DNA of 13,126 bases from Nanobdellota archaeon (GTDB lineage Archaea > Nanobdellota > Nanobdellia > Pacearchaeales > GW2011-AR1), in assembly GCA_030689875.1 (NCBI GenBank), contig JAUYHR010000169.1, positions 1 to 13,126 of the forward strand. Direction: 5' to 3'. Position 1 is the stretch's first letter; the number at the start of each line of letters is the position of its first letter. The translations under genes were made by a program, and so were the position numbers. Positions 1-5,483 of this stretch are shown here, in pieces. The notes beneath the pieces were generated by a model, which was not told the DNA's origin, searched no databases, and was given only the letters and a program-made list of their open reading frames with translations.

Positions 1-117
1 AATAAAGAACCAATTAATTCAGGAAATCTTTGCGGTAACTGCGGTTCTCCGTTAATTATGCAGGAAGGCTGTGAAAAATGTCTTTCACCTGATTGCGGTT
101 ATAGCAAATGCGGATAA
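1..117 (+). CDS. nrdJ: C-terminal zinc-ribbon tail of adenosylcobalamin-dependent (class II) ribonucleotide reductase, 5' partial
   Basis: Frame 1 is open from the window edge to TAA at 115-117, giving 38 residues. It contains the Cys pairs CGNC (residues 11-14) and CEKC (24-27), then Cys32 and Cys37, ending in GYSKCG. This looks like the Cys-rich tail of class II (B12-dependent) ribonucleotide reductases, which carries a short zinc-ribbon-like segment ending in GYSxC and in the family helps re-reduce the active-site cysteines. The enzyme converts ribonucleotides to deoxyribonucleotides. Only the tail is visible, so the catalytic domain and any intein or insertion cannot be judged. The deoxynucleotide genes that follow immediately support the call. 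The dCMP deaminase ATG lies 10 bp after the stop, suggesting one transcript. The alternative, an unrelated zinc-ribbon protein, is less likely because of the GYSKC ending and the context. Confidence 0.8.
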   Translation, partial: NKEPINSGNLCGNCGSPLIMQEGCEKCLSPDCGYSKCG

Positions 118-127
118 AAATAGAAAA

Positions 128-643
128 ATGATAAAAAGAAAAATTACAGAAAGACCAAATTGGGATACTTATTTTATGTCTATGGTTTATCTTCTCGCAG
201 ATAAAAGTAAAGATGTGAAAACCCATGTTGGCGCAGTTGTTGTAGGTTCAGACAAGGAAATTAAAACTGCCGGATACAATAGTTTTCCGAGGGGTTTGAA
301 TGACAATGTTTATGAAAGGCAAAAAAAGCCGGAAAAATTTTATTGGTTTGAACATGCAGAAAGAAACGCAATATATAACGCCACATTAATTGGAACTTCT
401 TTAAAAAAATCTAAAATGTATACAAATGGAATTCCATGCACGGATTGCGCAAGAGGAATTATTCAATCTGGAATTTTAGAAGTTATCGTTGATAAAGAAT
501 GGAATGAAACTAACAAAGGTGAAGATTTAGAAGAATCAAAAAGAACCATTCAAATGTTTAAAGAGACCGGAGTTAAATTAAGATATTGGAAAGGAAATCT
601 TTTAGAAATTAAAAAATTTAGAAGAGGGGAAGTTTTAAAGTAA
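128..643 (+). CDS. dCMP deaminase (zinc-dependent cytidine/deoxycytidylate deaminase family)
   Basis: This 171-residue protein carries the deaminase zinc site. HAE at residues 76-78 gives the zinc-binding His and catalytic Glu, and PCTDC at 103-107 gives the two zinc Cys. The surroundings (VGAVVVG near 34-40, NSFPRG near 51-56) match deoxycytidylate deaminases of the ComEB/DCTD type. The reaction is dCMP to dUMP plus ammonia, which supplies ThyA. I start at ATG 128, because the upstream GTG at 71 lies inside the preceding reductase frame and adds 19 residues unlike the family. Spacing is 10 bp after the reductase stop and 34 bp before the dUTPase-like gene, so probably an operon. Cytosolic. 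Riboflavin or tRNA deaminase relatives are possible, but the length and neighbours favour dCMP. Confidence 0.85.
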   Translation: MIKRKITERPNWDTYFMSMVYLLADKSKDVKTHVGAVVVGSDKEIKTAGYNSFPRGLNDNVYERQKKPEKFYWFEHAERNAIYNATLIGTSLKKSKMYTNGIPCTDCARGIIQSGILEVIVDKEWNETNKGEDLEESKRTIQMFKETGVKLRYWKGNLLEIKKFRRGEVLK

Positions 644-677
644 TAATAACTAAAAAATAAATTAAATAAAAAAGAAA

Positions 678-1271
678 ATGAAAATATCAGCAGTCAAAAT
701 TTTAGAACTAAATGAAAAATACAAATTAATTGAAAATCTTGCAGAAAGAGAATTAAATAATCCTGAAGGTTCGGGAATTGATTTAAGAGTTGGCGAGGTT
801 TATGAAATTGCAGGAGATAGTTTTCTTGCATCAGACAATAGCAGCAGGGAAAGATATTCTCCAAAAATAAATCTTATCGGAGATATTTTAAAAGACGGAA
901 ATAAAATAATTACCCTTGAACCCGGACAATATTTTCTTGTAACAACAATGGAAATTCTTCATTCTCCTGTTGAAAAAATAAAATATGATAAAGATTTTCC
1001 AGAAGCATATCTTAAACCAATAATTCATCCAAGAAGTTCTTTGCAAAGAGGAGGAGTAAGTTTGCATTTTACAAAAACAGATCCTGGTTACAAGGGAAAA
1101 TTAACTTTTGGAATAAAAAACTTGGGGGAGCATGATTTTAGATTTGAATTAGGCTCAAGAATGTTTAATGTAGAATTTGAACCGGTAATTGGAGAAATTA
1201 AACGAGCATATTCAGGACAGCATCAAGGCGGAAGAGTTACAAGCGACGGGAAAAAAGAAGTTCAAAATTAA
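678..1271 (+). CDS. dut: dUTPase-like member of the dCTP deaminase/dUTPase family (Glu-to-Gly at the deaminase catalytic site)
   Basis: The 197-residue protein has the trimeric dCTP deaminase/dUTPase fold signatures: GSGIDLRVG at 31-39, HPRSSLQRGG at 117-126, TDPGYKG at 134-140 and a C-terminal YSGQHQGGR at 178-186. Deaminating members have a Glu ten residues after the Asp of the DPG motif (E138 in E. coli Dcd). Here that position is Gly145, in KLTFGIKN. Archaeal Dut proteins of this fold also lack that Glu, as I recall. I therefore favour dUTP hydrolysis to dUMP and pyrophosphate over deamination; this is inference from a by-eye alignment. Either activity would supply dUMP to ThyA, and dUTPase also limits uracil in DNA. 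A start 1 bp after this stop shows tight coupling with the next gene. Confidence 0.7.
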   Translation: MKISAVKILELNEKYKLIENLAERELNNPEGSGIDLRVGEVYEIAGDSFLASDNSSRERYSPKINLIGDILKDGNKIITLEPGQYFLVTTMEILHSPVEKIKYDKDFPEAYLKPIIHPRSSLQRGGVSLHFTKTDPGYKGKLTFGIKNLGEHDFRFELGSRMFNVEFEPVIGEIKRAYSGQHQGGRVTSDGKKEVQN

Positions 1272-1272
1272 A

Positions 1273-1710
1273 ATGAAAAATTATAATCTAATTGCTTCTG
1301 AAGAAAAGAATTTTTGTGTTTGTTCTTGTTTGCAGGCAATTTTTGATTTTGAAGGCAAAAAAATCAGCCAAAAAGATATTTCTAAAAAATTAAATCTCGG
1401 TAAAGAAGGATTTAAAATTCACGATGATAAAATAAAAGAATTTCTTTTTGAAACAGGATTTAATTATGTTTTTTATTGGAGAAATGAAACTCCTCTTAAC
1501 GAGCCTGAATTAGTGTTAGATGATATGAAAAAAGAACATGGTTTAGTTGGAATAAAAAATCATTCTTATTTATTTTATGATTTTAAATATCCACAAATAA
1601 ATTTAATTGATCCAAACGATGGAAAGATAAAAACCCGAGATTATGATGAAATGATTAAAGAGATGTATAATTCAGAAGGTTTTTTTGCATTAATTAAAAA
1701 AATAAATTGA
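1273..1710 (+). CDS. C39-like (papain-fold) cysteine peptidase-like protein, function unknown
   Basis: The 145-residue soluble protein has no visible signal peptide or membrane segment. FCVCSCLQAIF (residues 14-24) resembles the catalytic-Cys helix of C39-like peptidases (pattern CGAACLAM), pointing to Cys15 as nucleophile. It is followed by an ISQKDISKKL segment like the family's helical region. IKNHSYLFYDF places a His at 97, and LIDPNDGK places Asp113-Pro-Asn, the usual C39 Cys-His-Asp order. The oxyanion Gln normally six residues before the Cys is not obvious, because Ser9 sits there. Activity is therefore uncertain, and the fold may be used for binding. I start at ATG 1273, one base after the dut stop, since an upstream in-frame start would overlap dut by 83 bp. 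Its place in a nucleotide operon is unexplained. Confidence 0.5.
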   Translation: MKNYNLIASEEKNFCVCSCLQAIFDFEGKKISQKDISKKLNLGKEGFKIHDDKIKEFLFETGFNYVFYWRNETPLNEPELVLDDMKKEHGLVGIKNHSYLFYDFKYPQINLIDPNDGKIKTRDYDEMIKEMYNSEGFFALIKKIN

Positions 1711-1734
1711 GTATATATTTCAAATTATAATCAT

Positions 1735-1745
1735 CTTTATAAAAT
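1735..1745 (+). promoter_or_regulatory. TATA box for thyA
   Basis: CTTTATAAAAT is centred about 25 bp before the thyA ATG, so transcription should begin at or next to the start codon. This suggests thyA has its own leaderless promoter in addition to any read-through from upstream. Confidence 0.55.
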
Positions 1746-1764
1746 AAAATTAAATTGAGTTAAT

Positions 1765-2874
1765 ATGGTTCAGCAATATTTAGAACATTCAAAAGAAATT
1801 CTTACTTCTGATTATTCCGGATTTAAATGGGGAAGCAAGGGTTCAGGATTAATTTCTTTGTTCGGCTATCAAAATTCATATGATTTAAGAAAAGGATTTC
1901 CATTATTAACAACAAAAAAAATGGCAACAAAGTCAATAATTCATGAACTTATTTGGTTTTTAAAAGGAGATACAAATATTAAATATCTTGAAGATAATAA
2001 TTGTCCAATTTGGAGAGGCAACTCCTTTGAACATAATTTAAAAGGAATGATACAAGAAGGAATTTTTTCTGAAAATTTAATAAAAAAAGAAATGAAATAT
2101 TCTCCCGATTGGGATAAAGCAATGGAAGAATATGCTCAAAGAATAAAAGAAAATTCTGAATTTGCAAAAAAATGGGGAGAAGCGGGGCCTATTTATGGCG
2201 CTCAATGGAGAAATTGGAAATATTTTGATGAAGATAAAAAAGAAATGATGGAATTAGATCAATTAGGAAGAGTTATTGAAAATATGAAGAAAAATCCTAT
2301 TGGCAAAAAACATCTTGTTAGCGCTTGGAATCCTGTAGATGTTCCAAAAATGTCTCTTCCACCATGTCATGTTATGTTTCAGATGACTTCAAATATCAAC
2401 GGAGAATTAGATTTGCAATTATATCAAAGAAGTTGTGACCAATTTTTAGGAGTTCCATTCAATATTGCAAGTTATGCTATTTTAACACAAGTAATCGCGC
2501 AAGAATTAGATTTAACTCCAAGAAGATTTATTCATACTTTTGGGGATTCGCATTTTTATACCGGATTAGAAAAAAGAAGCGATTGGTATAGAGATAATTT
2601 AAGAGAATTAAAAATTAGAATAAAAAATGTTTCTAAAAGAGAAGGATATTTAGATGTTCTTGAATGGATTAATGAAAAAACTCCTTCAGATGTAAATGGA
2701 ATAGAAGAAAAATACGACCATGTTACAGCAATTCTTGAACAAATGTCAAGAGAGCCAAAAAAACTGCCTAAATTAACTATTGCAAAAAAACCATTTGATA
2801 AATTGGTATTTGAAGATTTTAAATTAGAAAACTATAATTCCGAACCAGCAATAAGAAGGAGCATGGCTGTTTAA
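1765..2874 (+). CDS. thyA: Thymidylate synthase with two insertions
   Basis: The enzyme makes dTMP from dUMP with methylene-tetrahydrofolate. The 369 residues carry ThyA signatures in order: RKGFPLLTTKK (42-52), the small-domain HELIWFLKGDTN (60-71), GPIYGAQWRNW (141-151), the active-site loop MSLPPCHVMFQ with nucleophile Cys201, QRSCDQFLGVPFNIASYA (221-238), FIHTFGDSHFY (255-265), and SREPKKLPKL (328-337) before a C-terminal MAV. E. coli ThyA has 264 residues. The excess lies in two places. One is a small-domain insertion at about 85-140, like the roughly 50-residue one in Lactobacillus casei ThyA. The other is an insertion of about 45 residues at roughly 272-318, between the GDSHFY and SREP motifs. 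The catalytic residues I can check are present, so it should be active. It closes the dUMP-to-dTMP route begun by its neighbours. Confidence 0.95.
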   Translation: MVQQYLEHSKEILTSDYSGFKWGSKGSGLISLFGYQNSYDLRKGFPLLTTKKMATKSIIHELIWFLKGDTNIKYLEDNNCPIWRGNSFEHNLKGMIQEGIFSENLIKKEMKYSPDWDKAMEEYAQRIKENSEFAKKWGEAGPIYGAQWRNWKYFDEDKKEMMELDQLGRVIENMKKNPIGKKHLVSAWNPVDVPKMSLPPCHVMFQMTSNINGELDLQLYQRSCDQFLGVPFNIASYAILTQVIAQELDLTPRRFIHTFGDSHFYTGLEKRSDWYRDNLRELKIRIKNVSKREGYLDVLEWINEKTPSDVNGIEEKYDHVTAILEQMSREPKKLPKLTIAKKPFDKLVFEDFKLENYNSEPAIRRSMAV

Positions 2875-2897
2875 GCTAAAAAAAGATTAAATAATTA

Positions 2898-3194
2898 TTA
2901 ACTATAAATTCCACCAGCTAAAGCATAATAAATAATTTTTTCCCCAACTTTAATTGTTTTTATTAAGTGTTTTGGTATGTAAATATGTTCAGGAATTCCA
3001 TACTTCATCTTATCTTTTAAAATACCTTCCAAGAAGCCCTCTCTAGCCTTATTCTCTAAATCTTCTTTTCCTTTATCAGTTGCAATTGCAAAAAAGCCAT
3101 CAGTAAATCTGTTTTGCCAAAACTGAGGAAATTCATCTAAAACGCTCGCTTTACTTAATATTTCCCGAATTTCTTCTTTTGTATGCATAGACAT
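2898..3194 (-). CDS. Hypothetical protein, 98 residues
   Basis: I do not recognise this protein. It is soluble, with no signal or membrane segment. The N-terminal half looks helical (KEEIREILSKA, then FPQFWQNRFTDGFFAIA). A charged stretch follows (KGKEDLENKAREGFLEGIL), and then a probably beta-rich tail (EHIYIPKHLIKTIKVGEKIIYYA). The start at 3194 is supported by a TATA-like box centred 26 bp upstream, the spacing seen at other genes here. A second Met two codons in is the alternative start. The gene is convergent with thyA, with 23 bp between the stop codons, and divergent from thioredoxin. Amino-acid composition looks like a real small protein, but no function can be offered. Confidence 0.6.
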   Translation of the reverse strand: MSMHTKEEIREILSKASVLDEFPQFWQNRFTDGFFAIATDKGKEDLENKAREGFLEGILKDKMKYGIPEHIYIPKHLIKTIKVGEKIIYYALAGGIYS

Positions 3195-3216
3195 GCAACT
3201 TCAAGATTAAAATCTC

Positions 3217-3223
3217 TTTTAAA
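3217..3223 (-). promoter_or_regulatory. TATA box for the 98-residue hypothetical gene
   Basis: The reverse strand reads TTTAAAA, centred 26 bp before the ATG at 3194. This fits a leaderless transcript and supports that start. Confidence 0.45.
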
Positions 3224-3272
3224 TTTAATTGTGTTTTATAATATATTTCTAAAATTATCAAAAATCAACAAA

Positions 3273-3280
3273 CTTAAAAA
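3273..3280 (+). promoter_or_regulatory. TATA box for thioredoxin
   Basis: CTTAAAAA is centred about 25 bp before the ATG at 3302, so the mRNA is predicted to be leaderless. The divergent neighbour has its own box about 55 bp away. Confidence 0.5.
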
Positions 3281-3301
3281 CTTTCTTTTGTAGATTAATT
3301 T

Positions 3302-3613
3302 ATGGTTGAACTAACAAAAGAGAAATTTAATGAATTTATTAAAAAAGGAATTGTATTAATTGATTTTCATGCTCACTGGTGTATGCCTTGTGTAATCATG
3401 AGTCCGATTGTAGACGAAATTAGCAAGAAATTTAGAGATAAGTTAAAAGTCGGAAAAATTAATATTGATAATGCTCCAGAACTCGCGCAAAAATATAATA
3501 TTCGTTCAATTCCAAATTTTATTTTATTTAAAAACGGAAAAGTTATAGATCAATTTATTGGTTCTATTTCTAAGGAAGAATTTGAAAAGAAGATAAAAAG
3601 GTATTTAATTTAG
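3302..3613 (+). CDS. trxA: Thioredoxin with WCMPC active site
   Basis: The 103-residue single-domain thioredoxin has the active site HWCMPC, with redox Cys27 and Cys30, after the usual VLIDFHA strand. The cis-proline is in RSIPNFILF (Pro71), and the following segment NGKVIDQFIGS matches the beta-4/beta-5 hairpin. Length is typical. The usual Gly of WCGPC is Met here. WCMPC is seen in some archaeal and thermophile thioredoxins and may shift the redox potential. It would be a cytosolic disulfide reductant. A likely client is the ribonucleotide reductase at the window start, whose Cys-rich tail needs a reductant; that pairing is inference. No thioredoxin reductase is in the window. Promoter spacing supports the start. 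Confidence 0.9.
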   Translation: MVELTKEKFNEFIKKGIVLIDFHAHWCMPCVIMSPIVDEISKKFRDKLKVGKINIDNAPELAQKYNIRSIPNFILFKNGKVIDQFIGSISKEEFEKKIKRYLI

Positions 3614-3623
3614 CGCAATAATC

Positions 3624-3633
3624 TTTTTAAATA
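3624..3633 (+). promoter_or_regulatory. TATA box for the 79-residue hypothetical gene
   Basis: TTTTTAAATA is centred about 25 bp before the ATG at 3653, consistent with a leaderless transcript. Confidence 0.5.
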
Positions 3634-3652
3634 GAAAATTTATAATAAATTA

Positions 3653-3892
3653 ATGAAAAATGATTATTCCTCGGGGTTTGGAAAAAAAGAAGAATATATT
3701 GTTGAATATAATTATTTAGGAAAAATTAATACTTCAATGCCTATAACCGCCGTAAGTGAAGAACAAGTTAAACAAGTATTTCAAAGAAATTATAGTTCGC
3801 TTTGCAATATAAAAAGAATTCAAACAATTGACCAACAAATTCAAGAAATTGCAGAACGGCGTGCCAATGCTGTGTTTAAAAAAAGAATTTGA
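3653..3892 (+). CDS. Hypothetical protein, 79 residues
   Basis: I do not recognise this protein with confidence. After a polar N-terminus (about 1-12) comes a beta-rich core: EYIVEYNYLGKINTSMPITA at 14-33. A helix follows (SEEQVKQVFQRNYSSL), then a strand (CNIKRIQTID), and a basic helical tail (EIAERRANAVFKKR). The strand-strand-helix-strand order, with a basic KRI strand after the helix, loosely recalls the small archaeal ribosomal protein L18a/LX. I see no decisive signature, so this is only a weak possibility. The protein is soluble and contains one Cys. The gene has a well-placed TATA box 39 bp after the thioredoxin stop, so it is probably transcribed alone. Confidence 0.55.
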   Translation: MKNDYSSGFGKKEEYIVEYNYLGKINTSMPITAVSEEQVKQVFQRNYSSLCNIKRIQTIDQQIQEIAERRANAVFKKRI

Positions 3893-3926
3893 AAAAGAGA
3901 TATTTGTGAATTTAAAGAAATAAACA

Positions 3927-3934
3927 ATTTAAAA
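3927..3934 (+). promoter_or_regulatory. TATA box upstream of the leader ORF/signal peptidase transcript
   Basis: ATTTAAAA is centred about 30 bp before the ATG at 3960 and about 88 bp before the signal peptidase ATG. No similarly good box sits 25 bp before 4019. Transcription of the signal peptidase mRNA therefore probably starts near 3957. Confidence 0.4.
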
Positions 3935-3959
3935 ACTAATATCTTCTCAAATATACATC

Positions 3960-4022
3960 ATGGAAAAAAGCAACTTCAGGAAAAAGTTTCATGTTTTTCA
4001 TTTTAACGGGAAATTAAAATGA
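3960..4022 (+). CDS. Possible 20-codon leader ORF, overlapping the signal peptidase start
   Basis: An ATG-to-TGA frame of 20 codons encodes MEKSNFRKKFHVFHFNGKLK. It starts about 3 nt after the predicted transcription start. Its TGA overlaps the ATG of the signal peptidase gene (ATGA), the arrangement that allows ribosomes to terminate and restart. The peptide is basic and resembles nothing I know. It could also be a chance frame in an untranslated leader. The support is only the promoter position and the exact ATGA overlap. Confidence 0.3.
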   Translation: MEKSNFRKKFHVFHFNGKLK

Positions 4023-4645
4023 AAAAAAGCAGTTTTAAAAAATTCTGGGACAATTTTTGGTATATTGTCTGGAAAGATGAAAGTTTCAAAGGATGGATAA
4101 TCTCAATTATATTTATTTTCATTGTAATAAAATTTATATTTTTCCCAGTGTTAAATTTAGCAACGGGAACCAATCTCCCATTAGCAATTGTAGAATCCTG
4201 CAGTATGTATCATAAAGGAAATTTATTTTCAGATTATGGCTCGTGGTGGACAAGACACGAAGACAAATATTCTGATTTTCAGTTAAATAAAGAGCAATTT
4301 AAAACTTTTAATTTTAAAAACGGATTCAGCAAAGGAGATATTTTATTTATAATAAAAGCAAAGCCGGAGAAATTAAAAGTCGGCGATGTAATAATTTTTG
4401 AAGGCAATCAAAAAAATCCAATAATTCATAGAGTAATAAACATGAAAAAGGAAAATGAAAAATATATTTTCTCAACTATGGGCGACAATAATAACGGGCA
4501 GTTAAGCGTGGAAAAAGAAATAAGTTCAAACCAATTAATTGGAAAATCGGTATTCAGAATAACTCCCTGGCTTGGCTGGGCAAAACTTGTTTTCTATGAG
4601 CCAATGCGTTCAGAAGCGGATAAAGGATTTTGTGAAGAAAGATAA
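4019..4645 (+). CDS. Signal peptidase I, archaeal/ER (SEC11) type
   Basis: This membrane serine protease removes signal peptides from Sec-exported proteins. The 208-residue protein has a cytosolic basic/aromatic N-terminus (1-24) and one membrane segment at about 27-45. VESCSMYH follows, with catalytic Ser62 in the SxSM box. KLKVGDVIIF (118-127) matches the family's GD strand. IIHRVI puts His137 where SEC11-type enzymes have the catalytic His (bacterial enzymes use Lys). MGDNNN (154-159) gives the conserved Asp156. The stretch of about 40 residues between the Ser box and the GD strand (66-105, rich in Trp, Phe and Lys) is longer than in minimal archaeal enzymes. No second membrane segment is evident at the C-terminus. 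The window also encodes SecG, another part of the export route. Confidence 0.88.
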   Translation: MKKSSFKKFWDNFWYIVWKDESFKGWIISIIFIFIVIKFIFFPVLNLATGTNLPLAIVESCSMYHKGNLFSDYGSWWTRHEDKYSDFQLNKEQFKTFNFKNGFSKGDILFIIKAKPEKLKVGDVIIFEGNQKNPIIHRVINMKKENEKYIFSTMGDNNNGQLSVEKEISSNQLIGKSVFRITPWLGWAKLVFYEPMRSEADKGFCEER

Positions 4646-4653
4646 TGCCAACA

Positions 4654-4661
4654 TTTTTAAA
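4654..4661 (+). promoter_or_regulatory. TATA box for TFS
   Basis: TTTTTAAA is centred about 25 bp before the ATG at 4683, so a leaderless mRNA is predicted. Confidence 0.5.
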
Positions 4662-4682
4662 CAAAACTATTCAATTCATTAA

Positions 4683-4991
4683 ATGGAATTTTGTCCTAAA
4701 TGCGGAGCGATTTTAATTCAAAAAATAAAAAATTTTGGATGTCCGAGATGCAATTATTCTTCTAAAAATAAAACAGCCTTAAAAACTTCTGAAAAAATTA
4801 ATGAAAAAAATCAGGGAGTTGCGATATCAAGAGAAACAATTGGTGTGCATCCGATTGTTATTGAAAAATGCAAAAAATGCAAACATGACAAAGCATATTT
4901 TTGGACAGTTCAAACGCGCGCTTCAGACGAATCAGAAACAAAATTCTTTAGATGCGTTAAGTGCGAGAATACTTGGCGAGAATACCGTTAG
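4683..4991 (+). CDS. tfs: Transcription factor S (TFS), archaeal transcript-cleavage factor
   Basis: TFS binds RNA polymerase and makes it cleave the 3' end of backtracked RNA, as TFIIS does in eukaryotes. At 102 residues the length is typical. The N-terminal zinc ribbon has Cys4, Cys7, Cys20 and Cys23 (FCPKCG, GCPRC). A flexible linker covers about 28-55. The C-terminal ribbon has Cys63, Cys66, Cys91 and Cys94. Between its Cys pairs lies the acidic hairpin QTRASDESET. Asp82-Glu83 are the metal-holding catalytic pair, and the rest matches the family's QTRSADEPET. All key residues are present, so it should be fully active. A second, more divergent member lies about 600 bp downstream, past the tRNA-Lys locus. 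Confidence 0.93.
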   Translation: MEFCPKCGAILIQKIKNFGCPRCNYSSKNKTALKTSEKINEKNQGVAISRETIGVHPIVIEKCKKCKHDKAYFWTVQTRASDESETKFFRCVKCENTWREYR

Positions 4992-5003
4992 AGTATAATA
5001 ATC

Positions 5004-5011
5004 CTTAAAAA
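5004..5011 (+). promoter_or_regulatory. TATA box for the 67-residue hypothetical gene
   Basis: CTTAAAAA is centred about 25 bp before the ATG at 5033, consistent with a leaderless transcript starting just after the TFS stop. Confidence 0.5.
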
Positions 5012-5032
5012 TAAAATTAATTTAATTATATA

Positions 5033-5236
5033 ATGAGTTTAGATAAAATAACTTTTTTAAGAGACCAATCACAAGGAAGTGCGGAGATAAGTAAATTATT
5101 CAGAAAAAAGAAAATTAAAGTTATAGAAGTTTATTCAAATTCTGAACGAGGTCCTTCTTTACTTATTCCGAATCAAGCTTACCCTATAAAAGGATATAAT
5201 AGGATGATAAATTATATTGAAGCTTATAAAAAATAA
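5033..5236 (+). CDS. Hypothetical small protein, 67 residues
   Basis: I do not recognise this protein. It has an N-terminal helix (SAEISKLFRKKKI), a strand (KVIEVYSNS), a PSLLIPNQAYPIKGY stretch, and a C-terminal helix (NRMINYIEAYKK). The strand, then Pro-containing strand, then Gly-Tyr, then helix order recalls the second half of glutaredoxin/thioredoxin folds, where a GxxxI-type helix closes the domain. There is no CxxC or any Cys at all, so no redox role can be claimed. The start is supported by TATA spacing. It sits between TFS and the structured RNA locus, apparently as its own unit. Confidence 0.55.
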   Translation: MSLDKITFLRDQSQGSAEISKLFRKKKIKVIEVYSNSERGPSLLIPNQAYPIKGYNRMINYIEAYKK

Positions 5237-5240
5237 ATTA

Positions 5241-5253
5241 TTATATATTTAAA
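5241..5253 (+). promoter_or_regulatory. TATA box predicting an RNA start at about 5276
   Basis: TTATATATTTAAA has its TTTAAA core centred at about 5250, which places transcription initiation near 5276. That is 1-4 nt before a 14-nt copy of the tRNA-Lys 5' end and about 130 nt before the intact tRNA. No ORF starts there, so it appears to drive a non-coding RNA. Confidence 0.45.
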
Positions 5254-5275
5254 TAATCCTTGTTCTAATATTATA

Positions 5276-5384
5276 AGATGGCTTCGTAGCTCCACTCGGA
5301 ACCACACTCGCGAGGGTTCAAGATACGCAAGCGGATTAATGCTCGTGTAATTCCTCGGCCTGGTTCCAGTCTTCGCTACTTAAA
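5276..5384 (+). ncRNA. Structured RNA region containing a decayed 5'-half copy of tRNA-Lys
   Basis: GC-rich relative to its surroundings. Positions 5279-5292 repeat exactly the 14 nt at the 5' end of the intact tRNA-Lys (TGGCTTCGTAGCTC at 5404-5417). Positions 5354-5364 match the next tRNA portion (CTCGGCCTGGT against CTCAGCCTGGT at 5415-5425). A weaker match then runs to a CTTAA resembling the anticodon loop. A segment of about 61 nt separates the two matching pieces. The region can also fold as one irregular hairpin: GTAGC 5286-5290 with GCTAC 5375-5379, ACT 5294-5296 with AGT 5368-5370, and GGAACCA 5298-5304 with TGGTTCC 5361-5367. It could be a pseudo-tRNA, a novel small RNA built from one, or the 5' part of a longer tRNA precursor. 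I see no RNase P, SRP or box C/D signature. Confidence 0.4.
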
Positions 5385-5404
5385 CCAAGAAAGAAAAACA
5401 ATTT

Positions 5405-5478
5405 GGCTTCGTAGCTCAGCCTGGTAGAGCACTGCCCTCTTAAGGCAGGTGTCGTGGGTTCAAATCCCATCGAGGCCA
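5405..5478 (+). tRNA. tRNA-Lys (anticodon CUU)
   Basis: A complete cloverleaf. The acceptor stem is GGCTTCG (5405-5411) with CGAGGCC (5471-5477), including one U-G pair, followed by discriminator A5478. The D stem is GCTC/GAGC with loop AGCCTGGTA. The anticodon stem is CTGCC 5432-5436 with GGCAG 5444-5448, and the loop CTCTTAA gives anticodon CTT at 5439-5441. The variable loop is GTGTC. The T arm is GTGGG/CCCAT with loop TTCAAAT. No intron and no encoded CCA, so a CCA-adding enzyme is needed. A CTTAAA box at 5379-5384 lies about 24 bp before the 5' end. The tRNA could therefore be transcribed with almost no leader, or be cut from a longer RNA starting near 5276. Confidence 0.95.
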
Positions 5479-5483
5479 TTTTT
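5479..5483 (+). terminator. Oligo-T terminator after tRNA-Lys
   Basis: Five T's directly follow the discriminator base. Archaeal RNA polymerase terminates at such U-tracts, which fits the end of the tRNA transcript. Confidence 0.5.

Noticed and set aside
71..127. GTG start giving the dCMP deaminase 19 extra N-terminal residues
   Set aside because: It lies inside the reductase reading frame, and the added residues do not resemble deaminases; ATG 128 follows the reductase stop by 10 bp.
1189..1272. Upstream ATG extending the C39-like protein by 28 residues
   Set aside because: It would overlap the dut gene by 83 bp; ATG 1273 sits one base after the dut stop.
5276..5384. A second functional tRNA, possibly with introns or split halves
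   Set aside because: The 5' match is good, but the D-stem partner, anticodon stem and T arm cannot be completed, so it is treated as a decayed copy or unassigned RNA.
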